Shown: positions 1-7,745 of the stretch, in pieces
How the letters are laid out: each line of letters opens with the position of its first letter
Numbering within the stretch: position 1 is the first letter of the stretch
Assembly: GCA_964476505.1 (NCBI GenBank)
Contig: CAYZAW010000003.1
Coordinates: forward strand, 12,516-76,515
Source of the DNA: CAYZAW01 sp964476505
Lineage (GTDB): Bacteria > Bacillota > Clostridia > Christensenellales > CAG-138
Direction: 5' to 3'
Length of the DNA: 64,000 bases
Program-made: the position numbers and the translations under genes
The notes under the pieces: generated by a model
Seen by the model: the letters and a program-made list of their open reading frames with translations, nothing else
Told to the model about the DNA's origin: nothing
The model's database searches: none

Positions 1-36
1 TCCGTTATCGTTGATTTCACTACATTTTGCGTTGTT

Positions 37-65
37 ATTATACAATAGCATACGCTTATGAGCAA
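37..65 (-). promoter_or_regulatory. Sigma-A-type promoter reading out of the left edge
   Basis: On the minus strand a -35 element TTGCTC (60-65) is followed after 17 nt by a perfect -10 TATAAT (37-42). It sits just past the ackA stop codon and would drive a gene outside the window to the left. No terminator hairpin is visible between ackA and this site, so ackA readthrough may also reach that gene. Confidence 0.5.
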
Positions 66-67
66 GT

Positions 68-1282
68 CTATTTACCGAATGCGATCTGTACGGTATCTCT
101 GGCGATGGTCATTTCCTCGTCCGTGGGGATCACATACACCTTAACGCGGCTTGTGGGCTTGGAAAGCTCCGCTTCCTCGCCGCGCGGTACAGACATGTTC
201 TTCTCAAAGTCCACATCCAAGCCAAGGTATTCCATGTCTTTTAAAATCATGGCACGCATACCGCGGTCGTTCTCGCCAACGCCCGCCGTGAACACAATGG
301 CATCCACGCCGCCCAGCGTTGCCGCATAAGCACCGATGAACTGCTTTACTTTATACGCAAACATATCCAGCGCAAGCGCCGCACGCTCGTTGCCTTCCTC
401 GGCAGCCTTGCTCAGATCCCTAAAATCGCTCGATACGCCGGAAACGCCCAGCATACCGCTCTTTTTGTTCATGTAGGTATCCATTTCCTTGGCGGACATC
501 CCGGTGCGCTCCATCAAGAACGGGAGTATCGCAGGATCGATGCTGCCGCAGCGGGTACCCATCGGCACGCCCTCTAACGGCGTTAAGCCCATGGAGGTAT
601 CCGCACATTTGCCGCCCTTTACGGCAGACAGGCTGGAGCCGTTGCCAAGGTGGCAGGTAATTACGCGGGTGTCTTCCTTCTTCATGCCAAGCGCCATGAG
701 CTTTTTGACCGCGCAGCCCGCAACATAGCGATGCGAGGTGCCGTGGAAGCCGTAACGGCGGACTCCGTATTTCTCGTATGCCTCATAGGGGAGCGCATAC
801 ATAAACGCTTTTTTCTCCATGGACTGGCCCCACGCAGTATCAAACACGGCAACCATGGGAACGCCGGGCATTACTTCCATGCATCCGCGAATGCCCATCA
901 GGTTTGCGGGGTTATGCAGCGGCCCTAGCGGGATACATTCCTCAATCGTGCTTAGCACCTGCTCGTTAATTAAAACCGGCTCGCTGTATTTCTCGCCGCC
1001 ATGCAGTGCACGATGCCCAACAGCTGCGATCTCGCTCATGCTTTTGATCACGCCCACCTCGGGGTCGATCAGCTTGTCCAGCACCAGACGGATGGCGTCT
1101 GCATGGTTGTCCATGGGCTTTTTGTACTCATGGGAGTCACGGCCTGTGGGCTTATAGGTCAGCATGGAGCCTTCAATACCGATGCGCTCCACCAAGCCCT
1201 TTGCGATCACCTGTTCGCCGTCGGTATCGATCAGCTGATATTTGAGCGAGCTGCTGCCCGCGTTTACGACCAGAATATTCAT
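68..1282 (-). CDS. ackA: Acetate kinase
   Basis: This cytoplasmic enzyme converts acetyl phosphate and ADP to acetate and ATP, the energy-yielding last step of acetate fermentation. The 404-residue protein has the family's usual length. It opens with the ASKHA-fold phosphate-binding segment NILVVNAGSSSLKYQ and carries HLGNGSS and the C-terminal FTAGVGEND adenosine-site motif. The ATG at 1282 has a good ribosome site (GGAGGA about 8 nt upstream). It lies 18 nt downstream of pta on the same strand, the classical pta-ackA arrangement, and is probably transcribed from the pta promoter. Nothing is truncated. The identification is secure from the conserved blocks. Confidence 0.97.
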   Translation of the reverse strand: MNILVVNAGSSSLKYQLIDTDGEQVIAKGLVERIGIEGSMLTYKPTGRDSHEYKKPMDNHADAIRLVLDKLIDPEVGVIKSMSEIAAVGHRALHGGEKYSEPVLINEQVLSTIEECIPLGPLHNPANLMGIRGCMEVMPGVPMVAVFDTAWGQSMEKKAFMYALPYEAYEKYGVRRYGFHGTSHRYVAGCAVKKLMALGMKKEDTRVITCHLGNGSSLSAVKGGKCADTSMGLTPLEGVPMGTRCGSIDPAILPFLMERTGMSAKEMDTYMNKKSGMLGVSGVSSDFRDLSKAAEEGNERAALALDMFAYKVKQFIGAYAATLGGVDAIVFTAGVGENDRGMRAMILKDMEYLGLDVDFEKNMSVPRGEEAELSKPTSRVKVYVIPTDEEMTIARDTVQIAFGK

Positions 1283-1300
1283 GATACGTTCCTCCTGCTG

Positions 1301-2299
1301 TTATGCGTTTTGCGCCTGTACGGCGGTGATGGCAACGACGCTTACGATATCCTCCACGGAGCAGCCGCGGGACAGGTCGTTGATGGGGCGTGCAAAGCCT
1401 TGGCAGATGGGGCCGATAGCCTCCGCGCCCGCCAAGCGCTGTACCAGCTTATATCCAATATTGCCCGCTTGCAGGTCGGGAAATACCAACACATTGGCTT
1501 TTCCCGCAACGGGGCTGCCGGGGGACTTTAACTGGCCGACCTTTTCTACTAAAGCGGCGTCTGCCTGCAGCTCGCCGTCTACGTTCAATTCCGGCGCAAG
1601 CTCTTTGACCAGCGCTGTTGCCTGAGCGACTTTATCTACCAAGTCGTGCTTGGCGCTGCCCTTGGTGGAGAAGGAAAGCATGGCAACTCTGGGCTCCATG
1701 CCGCAAAGCGCCTTTGCGGATTCCGCAGAGGAAACGGCGATTGCCGCCAATTGCTCGGCAGTGGGGTTGGGGTTGACCGCGCAGTCCGCAAACACCAGCA
1801 CGCCGTTATCGCCAAAGGCCTTGTTGGGAACCTCCATTACAAAGCAGCTGGACACCACAGAGATGCCCTTTGCCATTTTAACGATCTGCAGACCCGGACG
1901 AAGCGTATCGCCTGTGGTGCAAAGTGCGCCCGCCACCATGCCGTCCGCCTTTTGCTCCTTGACCATCATCGCTGCAAAGAACAGCGGGTTCTTCATGGTA
2001 ACGGCAGCCTTTTCGGGGGTCACGCCCTTTTCCTTGCGCATTTCGTAGAACTTATCCGTATACGCCGCAAGCTCCGGCGCTTTTTCGGGATCTACGATGC
2101 CGATGCCGTCTAAAGAAACGCCCAGCTTTTTAGCGGAAGCCTTGATTTCATCCTCGTTTCCCAAAAGCGTTACGTCCGCAATGCCCTCGCGCACAATGAT
2201 CGCCGCCGCCTGCACGGTGCGTTCTTCCGGCCCTTCCGGCAGCAGAACATGCTTTTTGCAGGTTTTTGCCTTTGCTTTGATTTGATCGATGATCGCCAT
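1301..2299 (-). CDS. pta: Phosphate acetyltransferase
   Basis: The enzyme exchanges CoA of acetyl-CoA for phosphate, making the acetyl phosphate used by the adjacent acetate kinase. The protein is 332 residues, the size of the short clostridial/Bacillus Pta, which lacks the long N-terminal DRTGG/P-loop domains of the enterobacterial enzyme. Typical blocks are visible: the N-terminal KHVLLPEGPEERTVQAA, the central DGMVAGALCTTGDTLRPGLQ and the C-terminal GPICQGFARPINDLSRG. The ATG at 2299 follows an AAGGAG ribosome site. It is the first gene of a two-gene operon with ackA, divergent from tmcAL. Together the two genes supply ATP from acetyl-CoA during fermentation. Confidence 0.96.
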   Translation of the reverse strand: MAIIDQIKAKAKTCKKHVLLPEGPEERTVQAAAIIVREGIADVTLLGNEDEIKASAKKLGVSLDGIGIVDPEKAPELAAYTDKFYEMRKEKGVTPEKAAVTMKNPLFFAAMMVKEQKADGMVAGALCTTGDTLRPGLQIVKMAKGISVVSSCFVMEVPNKAFGDNGVLVFADCAVNPNPTAEQLAAIAVSSAESAKALCGMEPRVAMLSFSTKGSAKHDLVDKVAQATALVKELAPELNVDGELQADAALVEKVGQLKSPGSPVAGKANVLVFPDLQAGNIGYKLVQRLAGAEAIGPICQGFARPINDLSRGCSVEDIVSVVAITAVQAQNA

Positions 2300-2330
2300 A
2301 ATAGAATTGCTCCTTCCATATCTTAAGCTT

Positions 2331-2370
2331 CACAGCCTGCGCTGTGTAAAAAACCTTGTAGATTATATCA
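2331..2370 (-). promoter_or_regulatory. Extended -10 promoter and leader hairpin of pta
   Basis: Reading leftward there is an extended -10 element TGATATAAT (2362-2370) without a convincing -35, as expected for a TGn promoter. The transcribed leader then contains a perfect 6-bp hairpin, CACAGC/GCTGTG with a 4-nt loop (2331-2346), upstream of the pta ribosome site. The hairpin has no U-tract, so it is not a terminator. Its role is unknown. Confidence 0.5.
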
Positions 2371-2482
2371 CAAAAAGCAGGAACGTGATATGCATTCTCG
2401 CCAATTTTGGAAAATTCCCTGATTTTTACCCGTGAGTATGATACTATCGAAGAAACATCCAAGAAACAGGGAGGAAACGGCG

Positions 2483-3682
2483 GTGCGAACGGCTGGAATC
2501 GTTGCGGAATACAATCCGCTCCATAACGGGCATGTGCATCATATAGAAGCATGCAGGGAAGCCTGCAAGGCGGATTATATCATCGCCGTGATGAGCGGGG
2601 ATTTTGTGCAGCGGGGAGAGCCCGCCGTTACGGATAAATTCACCCGCGCCCAATGGGCGCTTTCCGCCGGAGTTGACGTGGTGCTGGAGCTGCCCACCGC
2701 CTACGCCGTAGGCAGCGCGGAGCGCTTTTCCCAAGGCGCGGTTGCCGTGCTGGCAGGAACCGGTGTTTTAAACGCCCTGTGCTTTGGCAGCGAGGTCGAA
2801 TCCGTACCGCAGCTAACGGAAGCCGCCGCGTTGCTGGACGATGCGCCGATACAATATCAGGCAGCGCTTCGTCAGCATTTGGCGCTTGGAAAATCCTATC
2901 CCCGCGCCCGGTTCGATGCATTGCAGGCCTGCGGTGCACCTGCCGAGGTGCTTCGCGTGCTGCAATCCCCCAACGCCGTGCTAGGCATGGAATACATCCG
3001 CGCGCTTCGAAGGTTTGCGCCGGAGGCTGCCGCCGTGCCTATTCCCCGCATCGGCGAACACGATGCAGACAACAGCAGCGGCTTTCAAAGCGCCGCCGCC
3101 ATCCGGGAGGCACTTCTCTCGGGCGCTTCGGCACTGGAGCTGGACCTGCCGCCCTGTACCGCCGCCGCCTTTGCGTTTTCCAATACGCCGCCCGTAACGT
3201 TACAGGACGCCGAGCAGTTGATACTATACGCGCTTCGCCGTATGGACGGGGTGGCGCTTCGTGCGCTGCCGGATGTGCAGGAGGGCTTTGAAAACGTGAT
3301 TCTCCGTGCGGCGCGGCAGTGCGGCACACTGGACGAGCTGTTGACCGTTCTAAAAAGCAAGCGTTATACCATGGCGCGGTGCAAGCGCATCCTGATTGCC
3401 GCGCTGTTGGGCATAGAACAACCCCTCTTGGAAGCCGCCAAGCCGGAGGACGCCGCCTATCTTAGAGTGCTGGCCTTCAAAACAAGCGCAAGGCCGTTAT
3501 TGGCCGCCATCCAAAAGCGGCGCACCCTTCCGATGCTGCTTCGCGCGGCGGATATAAAGGCGCTGACCGCACCGGCACGGGCGTTGGTGGAGCTGGATGT
3601 TCGCGCCCATGATATTTACAATCTCATTTCTAAAAAGCGTGCCCCCCGTGACTTTTCCGCGCCGCCCGTCACCATGGAATAA
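2483..3682 (+). CDS. tmcAL: tRNA(Met) cytidine acetate ligase (YlbM family)
   Basis: TmcAL makes N4-acetylcytidine at the wobble base of elongator tRNA-Met, using acetate and ATP. The N-terminal segment AGIVAEYNPLHNGH is the HxGH nucleotidyltransferase signature of the family, followed by VMSGDFVQRGEPA. I choose the GTG at 2483 (399 aa). It has a strong AGGGAGG ribosome site 8 nt upstream and puts the conserved block at the N-terminus, as in YlbM. An in-frame ATG at 2432 would add 17 unrelated residues. The use of acetate fits its position back to back with pta-ackA, although that neighbourhood may be chance. ylbJ follows after 56 nt; the two genes are also near each other in Bacillus. Confidence 0.92.
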   Translation: MRTAGIVAEYNPLHNGHVHHIEACREACKADYIIAVMSGDFVQRGEPAVTDKFTRAQWALSAGVDVVLELPTAYAVGSAERFSQGAVAVLAGTGVLNALCFGSEVESVPQLTEAAALLDDAPIQYQAALRQHLALGKSYPRARFDALQACGAPAEVLRVLQSPNAVLGMEYIRALRRFAPEAAAVPIPRIGEHDADNSSGFQSAAAIREALLSGASALELDLPPCTAAAFAFSNTPPVTLQDAEQLILYALRRMDGVALRALPDVQEGFENVILRAARQCGTLDELLTVLKSKRYTMARCKRILIAALLGIEQPLLEAAKPEDAAYLRVLAFKTSARPLLAAIQKRRTLPMLLRAADIKALTAPARALVELDVRAHDIYNLISKKRAPRDFSAPPVTME

Positions 3683-3738
3683 CCGCGCGATTTCTTCATA
3701 CAAGTAACTATGCGCCATCCGAATAAGGGGTATTATGA

Positions 3739-4839
3739 ATGAAGCATGCACCCTCTGTTTTAGGCATTCTTTTTTGTATCCTGCTGCTGGTTTTTTCAAC
3801 ACCTGCGGTCTATGCCGCCAGAGAAGGGCTCACATTATGGTGGACGGTGGTGTTTCCCGCCCTGTTCCCGTTTTTTGTATGCACGGCGCTTTTGCAAAAG
3901 TCCGGCATGCTATATAGTGCCGTGGGCGGTGGAACACGAAAGGCGCGTTCGCATCAAAAAACGCGGTATGCCGTTCCCGTTCTCCTTTTATCCGCCGTAT
4001 CCGGCTATCCCGGCGCGGCAAAGCTTTGCGCCCTGCTCTATGAGGATCATGCCATCTCTTTTTCGGAAGCCGAGCGGCTGACCGTGACCTGCAACCTGTG
4101 CAGCCCGATGTTTCTCTTAGGAGCGCTTTGCACGGGGATGCTTGGCGCACCGTTTCTGTTTCCGCTGACGCTTACAGCCCATTACATAGGGGCGGGCGTT
4201 TGTTATGTGCTTTATCCAAAGCTGTTTCCGTTAAACGCCGAATCTACGGCGGCACAGTCTGCGCCGTTTACGCCTGTGCCTCTGCTAAGAGCGCTTCCCA
4301 CGGCGATTGCAGACGGCATGTGGAGTTTATTGAAGGTTTGCGGAACCATCGTGTTTTTTATGGTATTGTCCGAATGCTGCGAGGCGCTGGCGGCAAGCGT
4401 TTTTCCCGCCGCCGCCGGCTCGCCCGGCTCTGCCTTGTTTCTTGGGCTGCTGGAAATGACAGGCGGCTGCCACAGGCTGTCCGGCCTTGCGCTGCCGCTT
4501 CGCACCGTGACCGCGCTATGCTGCGGACTTATCTCCTTTGGCGGGCTGTCCGTGCTGATGCAGGTATTGTCCTTTATGAAGCTGGCGCATCCCGGGCGCT
4601 ATCTATTAACAAAAGCCCTGCACGGGATTCTTTCCGGCCTTTCCTGCTGGCTGTTGTTTCCGCTGCTGCCGCAAGCTGCCGCCGTGTTTTCCGCCTCTGC
4701 TCTCACCATTGACGTAAAAAACACCCTGACGGGCGTATCCTTGCTGTTTGCCTCCATGCTTTCGTTAGGCGTGGCGCTTTTGCTTTCTGTGTTTGCCTGT
4801 GCGCTTATGAAAAAGGGAGCGAAAAAAACACCCGTTTAA
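3739..4839 (+). CDS. ylbJ: Sporulation integral membrane protein YlbJ
   Basis: YlbJ is a polytopic membrane protein needed for sporulation in Bacillus (spore cortex/coat phenotype, sigma-E controlled); its biochemical role is not settled. The 366-residue product begins with a hydrophobic segment and has about eight membrane spans. It carries the family-like stretches LWWTVVFPALFPFF near the N-terminus and SAVSGYPGAAKLC around residue 90. The ATG at 3739 is preceded by an AAGGGG-type ribosome site. It is co-oriented with tmcAL and ends one base before the stop codon of the convergent rqcH gene, with no terminator between them. This gene is one of the clear indicators that the host forms endospores. 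Confidence 0.9.
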   Translation: MKHAPSVLGILFCILLLVFSTPAVYAAREGLTLWWTVVFPALFPFFVCTALLQKSGMLYSAVGGGTRKARSHQKTRYAVPVLLLSAVSGYPGAAKLCALLYEDHAISFSEAERLTVTCNLCSPMFLLGALCTGMLGAPFLFPLTLTAHYIGAGVCYVLYPKLFPLNAESTAAQSAPFTPVPLLRALPTAIADGMWSLLKVCGTIVFFMVLSECCEALAASVFPAAAGSPGSALFLGLLEMTGGCHRLSGLALPLRTVTALCCGLISFGGLSVLMQVLSFMKLAHPGRYLLTKALHGILSGLSCWLLFPLLPQAAAVFSASALTIDVKNTLTGVSLLFASMLSLGVALLLSVFACALMKKGAKKTPV

Positions 4840-4840
4840 A

Positions 4841-6589
4841 TCATGCCTGACGCATGGCACGTACCGCTGCTTCGTCCGGGGTGATATACAGGGTGCGGTT
4901 GGTGGTGTAGATCACCATGCCCGGCTTTGCTCCGGCGGGCTTTTTTACATACTTTCTTTGGCAGTAATCCACCGGCACGCCGGAGGAATGCTTGCCCTTG
5001 CTATAATAGGCAGCCAGCATTGCCGCCTCCCTCAGCGCCGCCTCCGACGGGTCGCCGCCGCATTGGATGATGACATGCGAGCCGGGAATGTTCTTGGTAT
5101 GCAGCCACATGTCATTGGGTGCGGCAAAGCGCAGGGTAAGCATGTCGTTTTGCCGGTTGTTCTTCCCCACGTAAATATCCGTGCCGTCCGATGCGATATA
5201 GTGCATGGGCTTGGAGGGCGGCAGCTTCGCCTGCTTCTTTTTTCCGCCTTCCGGCTTGCTGTATCCTTCCGCTTCCAGCTCCTGCCGCAGCTCCAGGAGC
5301 TCCGCATCCGTAGCGCATTTGGAAAGGTTATCCACCTGCCCCTCCAAATACTCGATCTCTTGAAGGGTCTCCTCCTTTTGCTTGGCAGCAAGCACTTTTG
5401 CTGCCTTCCCCTTTTGATACTTCTTAAAATACCGTTTGGCGTTTTCCTGCGGAGACAGCCGCTCGTCCAGCGGAACCACTGTTTCCTCCATAGGGTCTTT
5501 ATAATAGTTCATCAGCTTGGCATAGCGCACGCCCTTTGGGATGCTGTGCAGGTTGGCTGTAATCAATTCCCCGTAAAGGCATAACTCGTCCAGCCGATCC
5601 TCCGTATGCAGCGTTTCTTCAAAGATCGCCAGCTTTTTTTCACAGCGCTCGATGTTATTTTGTAAAATACGCAGCAGCGACGCGCTTCTGCGGCGGATGC
5701 GCTCCTGCATATCCCGCTCTTTATAATACAGATCCAGCGCTTGAGAAAGGGTATCCGTTCTTGTAATAGATTCCGGCGGTACAGCGGGCACAAACGGGTA
5801 TACGGCCACGGTTTCTCCCGCGTCGTTATGCACAAGGCACGAAGAAAACCTGCCTGCTGCCGCGTCCTGATAAAACGCAAAGAGCGCATTAGCCAGCCGC
5901 TGCTTTTCCGGCTCGGACATGGTTTCCCCGTACGCCGCGTCTTTTCCGACAGCCCGGCTTACAAGCAGCTCCGCGATACCCGGCGCAAGGCCGAAAAAGG
6001 CGTTGGAAAGCCGTTTGTTGACCCGCCCCGCGCCGTTGATTGCCTGATAAAAATCAGTCGCCTGCACCAGCCGCGGGTCAAGCTTATCCTGCGCGGGCGG
6101 CGGCGCGTACGAGGCGCCCGGCAGTAGAATACGCACACTGGACATCCCCACGCCCACATGCCGCACACAGTCCACCACAGCGCCCGCTTCGTTTACGAAT
6201 ACGAGGTTGGAGTATTTGCCCATCAGCTCCAAATACAGCGAACAGACCGCCGCGTCTCCCAAATCATTTACAGTATCCAGCGTGATGCAAAGCACGCGGT
6301 CTAAATTGGGCTGGGTAATGGCGGTGATTTTTGCGCCTACAAGGCGTTTTCGAAGCAGCATGCAAAACGCAGGTGCATTTTGCGGGTTTTCAAATGCCGC
6401 CTCTGTTAGCTGCGCACGCCCGTTTTCCGGGTGTGCGGAAAGGAGCAGCTTATAATTGCTGCCCCCGGATCGTACCGTCAGCAGCAGGAGGTCGCGCTCC
6501 GGCTGCTGGATTTTATCGATTTTTCCGCCCACCAGTACCTGCAGCTCATGCACCGCCGCAAATAAAGACAAGCCGTCCATAGAAGCCAT
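4841..6589 (-). CDS. rqcH: Rqc2-homologue RqcH (NFACT family; formerly fibronectin-binding protein)
   Basis: RqcH binds stalled 50S subunits carrying peptidyl-tRNA and recruits tRNA-Ala to add C-terminal alanine tails, which mark the nascent chain for degradation. The 582-residue protein shows NFACT-N from residue 1 (MDGLSLFAAVHELQVLVGGK), a helical/coiled-coil middle with many Lys and Glu (about 290-440), and the NFACT-R/C block GTDIYVGKNNRQNDMLT followed by DMWLHTKNIPGSHVI. The family was once named FbpA for fibronectin binding. The gene lies 7 nt downstream of the YerC-like gene, with its ribosome site inside the end of that gene, so the two are probably co-translated. It ends convergently against ylbJ. 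Confidence 0.95.
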   Translation of the reverse strand: MASMDGLSLFAAVHELQVLVGGKIDKIQQPERDLLLLTVRSGGSNYKLLLSAHPENGRAQLTEAAFENPQNAPAFCMLLRKRLVGAKITAITQPNLDRVLCITLDTVNDLGDAAVCSLYLELMGKYSNLVFVNEAGAVVDCVRHVGVGMSSVRILLPGASYAPPPAQDKLDPRLVQATDFYQAINGAGRVNKRLSNAFFGLAPGIAELLVSRAVGKDAAYGETMSEPEKQRLANALFAFYQDAAAGRFSSCLVHNDAGETVAVYPFVPAVPPESITRTDTLSQALDLYYKERDMQERIRRRSASLLRILQNNIERCEKKLAIFEETLHTEDRLDELCLYGELITANLHSIPKGVRYAKLMNYYKDPMEETVVPLDERLSPQENAKRYFKKYQKGKAAKVLAAKQKEETLQEIEYLEGQVDNLSKCATDAELLELRQELEAEGYSKPEGGKKKQAKLPPSKPMHYIASDGTDIYVGKNNRQNDMLTLRFAAPNDMWLHTKNIPGSHVIIQCGGDPSEAALREAAMLAAYYSKGKHSSGVPVDYCQRKYVKKPAGAKPGMVIYTTNRTLYITPDEAAVRAMRQA

Positions 6590-6596
6590 GTGTTAA

Positions 6597-6896
6597 TTAT
6601 TCCTTTTCTTCCAAGCGTTTTAATATCAGCCCGTAGCCGTTGGAACCGTAGGTCAGCGACCGGTTGACCCGGCTGATGGTCGCTGTGGACGCTCCAAGCT
6701 TTTGCGCGATCTCCTGATAGGTCACGCCCTTGTGGAGCATTTTTGCCACCTCCAACCGCTGGGCAATGGCGCGAAGCTCCGAGATCGTACAAACATCTTC
6801 AAAAAAGCGATAACACTCTTCGCTGTCTTCAAGCAACAATATCGCCTCGAACAGCGCGTCTACATCCTTTGCACGCAGCTTTGATTCGTATGCCAT
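6597..6896 (-). CDS. YerC/YecD-family TrpR-like DNA-binding protein
   Basis: This small protein of 99 residues belongs to the TrpR-related YerC/YecD family of Firmicutes. It is all-helical. A TrpR-like helix-turn-helix near the C-terminus reads YQEIAQKLGASTATISRVNRSL, with the recognition helix in the TATISRV part. An N-terminal helical region (ELRAIAQRLEVAKML) resembles the TrpR dimer core. The ligand and targets are not known from the sequence. It is the second gene of a small operon, FAH-yerC-rqcH, with an 18-nt gap on the upstream side. It could regulate this operon or distant genes, and nothing here shows tryptophan control. Confidence 0.88.
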   Translation of the reverse strand: MAYESKLRAKDVDALFEAILLLEDSEECYRFFEDVCTISELRAIAQRLEVAKMLHKGVTYQEIAQKLGASTATISRVNRSLTYGSNGYGLILKRLEEKE

Positions 6897-6914
6897 TGCA
6901 ATACCCCCGTTTCC

Positions 6915-7673
6915 TTATGCTTTTACATAGTTGCGAAGCAGCCCTATGCCTTCCACCTCGATATCGATCACGTCTCCCGGCTGCATACCGCTAATACCCG
7001 CAGGGGTGCCGGTTGAGATAATGTCGCCCGGCAAAAGCGTCATCACGCGGGAAATATAATACACCAGCTCGTCTACGTTGTGCATCAATGTTGCCGTAGA
7101 AGCGCTTTGCTTCAATTCTCCGTTTAATCGGGATTCTACTTTTACGTTAAAGGGATCAAGCTCGGTTTCGATCCACGGGCCGATAGGACAAAATGTATCG
7201 TAGCTTTTGCCGCGCGTCCATTGCACGTCACTTTTTTGAATGTCTCTTGCGGTAACATCGTTCAGGCAGGTATAGCCTAAGACTACATCCCGAAAGCCTC
7301 CCATGGGCACGTTGCGGCAGCGGGAGCCTATCACCACAGCAAGCTCCGCCTCGTAATCCACCCGGTTGCTGTCCGGCGGGTAAATGATATCGTCCAGCAT
7401 GCCAATGACCGCTGTGGAGGGTTTGATAAACAACAGCGGTCTATCCGGCACGCCCTCCTGCATTTCCATGGCGTGCGCGTAATAATTCTTTCCGATGCAC
7501 ACGATTTTAGAAGGGGTTACAGGCGCTAAAAGCCGCACATCGTTCAGGCGGTAATGCGCGTTTATAAGCTGTATTTTTTCAAAGGGTTCGCCTGTAACGG
7601 GCTTTATGATATCGCCCTCTATCACAGCGTAGGTAACGCTTCCGTCCGGCAGCTCGGCGCGACAAATTCTCAT
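6915..7673 (-). CDS. Fumarylacetoacetate hydrolase (FAH)-family protein
   Basis: FAH-family enzymes are Mg-dependent hydrolases or decarboxylases of 2-oxo/2-hydroxy-dienoic acids; many bacterial members are oxaloacetate decarboxylases or acylpyruvate hydrolases. The 252-residue protein has the small N-terminal domain and then the catalytic fold with metal ligands visible as E108 and E110 (VDYEAELAVV) and D139 (LNDVTARD). K155 and the late GDIISTGTPAGIS loop are also family hallmarks. The exact substrate cannot be told. The ATG at 7673 has a GGAGGG ribosome site 8 nt upstream. It is first in an operon with the YerC-like gene and rqcH and has its own promoter in the 72-nt gap after rng. Confidence 0.88.
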   Translation of the reverse strand: MRICRAELPDGSVTYAVIEGDIIKPVTGEPFEKIQLINAHYRLNDVRLLAPVTPSKIVCIGKNYYAHAMEMQEGVPDRPLLFIKPSTAVIGMLDDIIYPPDSNRVDYEAELAVVIGSRCRNVPMGGFRDVVLGYTCLNDVTARDIQKSDVQWTRGKSYDTFCPIGPWIETELDPFNVKVESRLNGELKQSASTATLMHNVDELVYYISRVMTLLPGDIISTGTPAGISGMQPGDVIDIEVEGIGLLRNYVKA

Positions 7674-7712
7674 AATTCTGCCCTCCGTGGATGTTCGTAC
7701 TTGTTGTTTACC

Positions 7713-7740
7713 ATTTTAGCACGTTACACCGCGAAAGCAA
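7713..7740 (-). promoter_or_regulatory. Promoter of the FAH-yerC-rqcH operon
   Basis: On the minus strand a -35 element TTGCTT (7735-7740) is separated by 16 nt from a -10 element TAAAAT (7713-7718). It lies in the short gap between the stop of rng and the start of the FAH gene, about 40 nt before the ATG. Confidence 0.5.
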
Positions 7741-7745
7741 GAGGT

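Noticed and set aside
1001..1531. Plus-strand ORF (176 codons) opposite ackA and pta
   Set aside because: It spans two well-conserved genes in antisense and has no protein-like motif or ribosome site.
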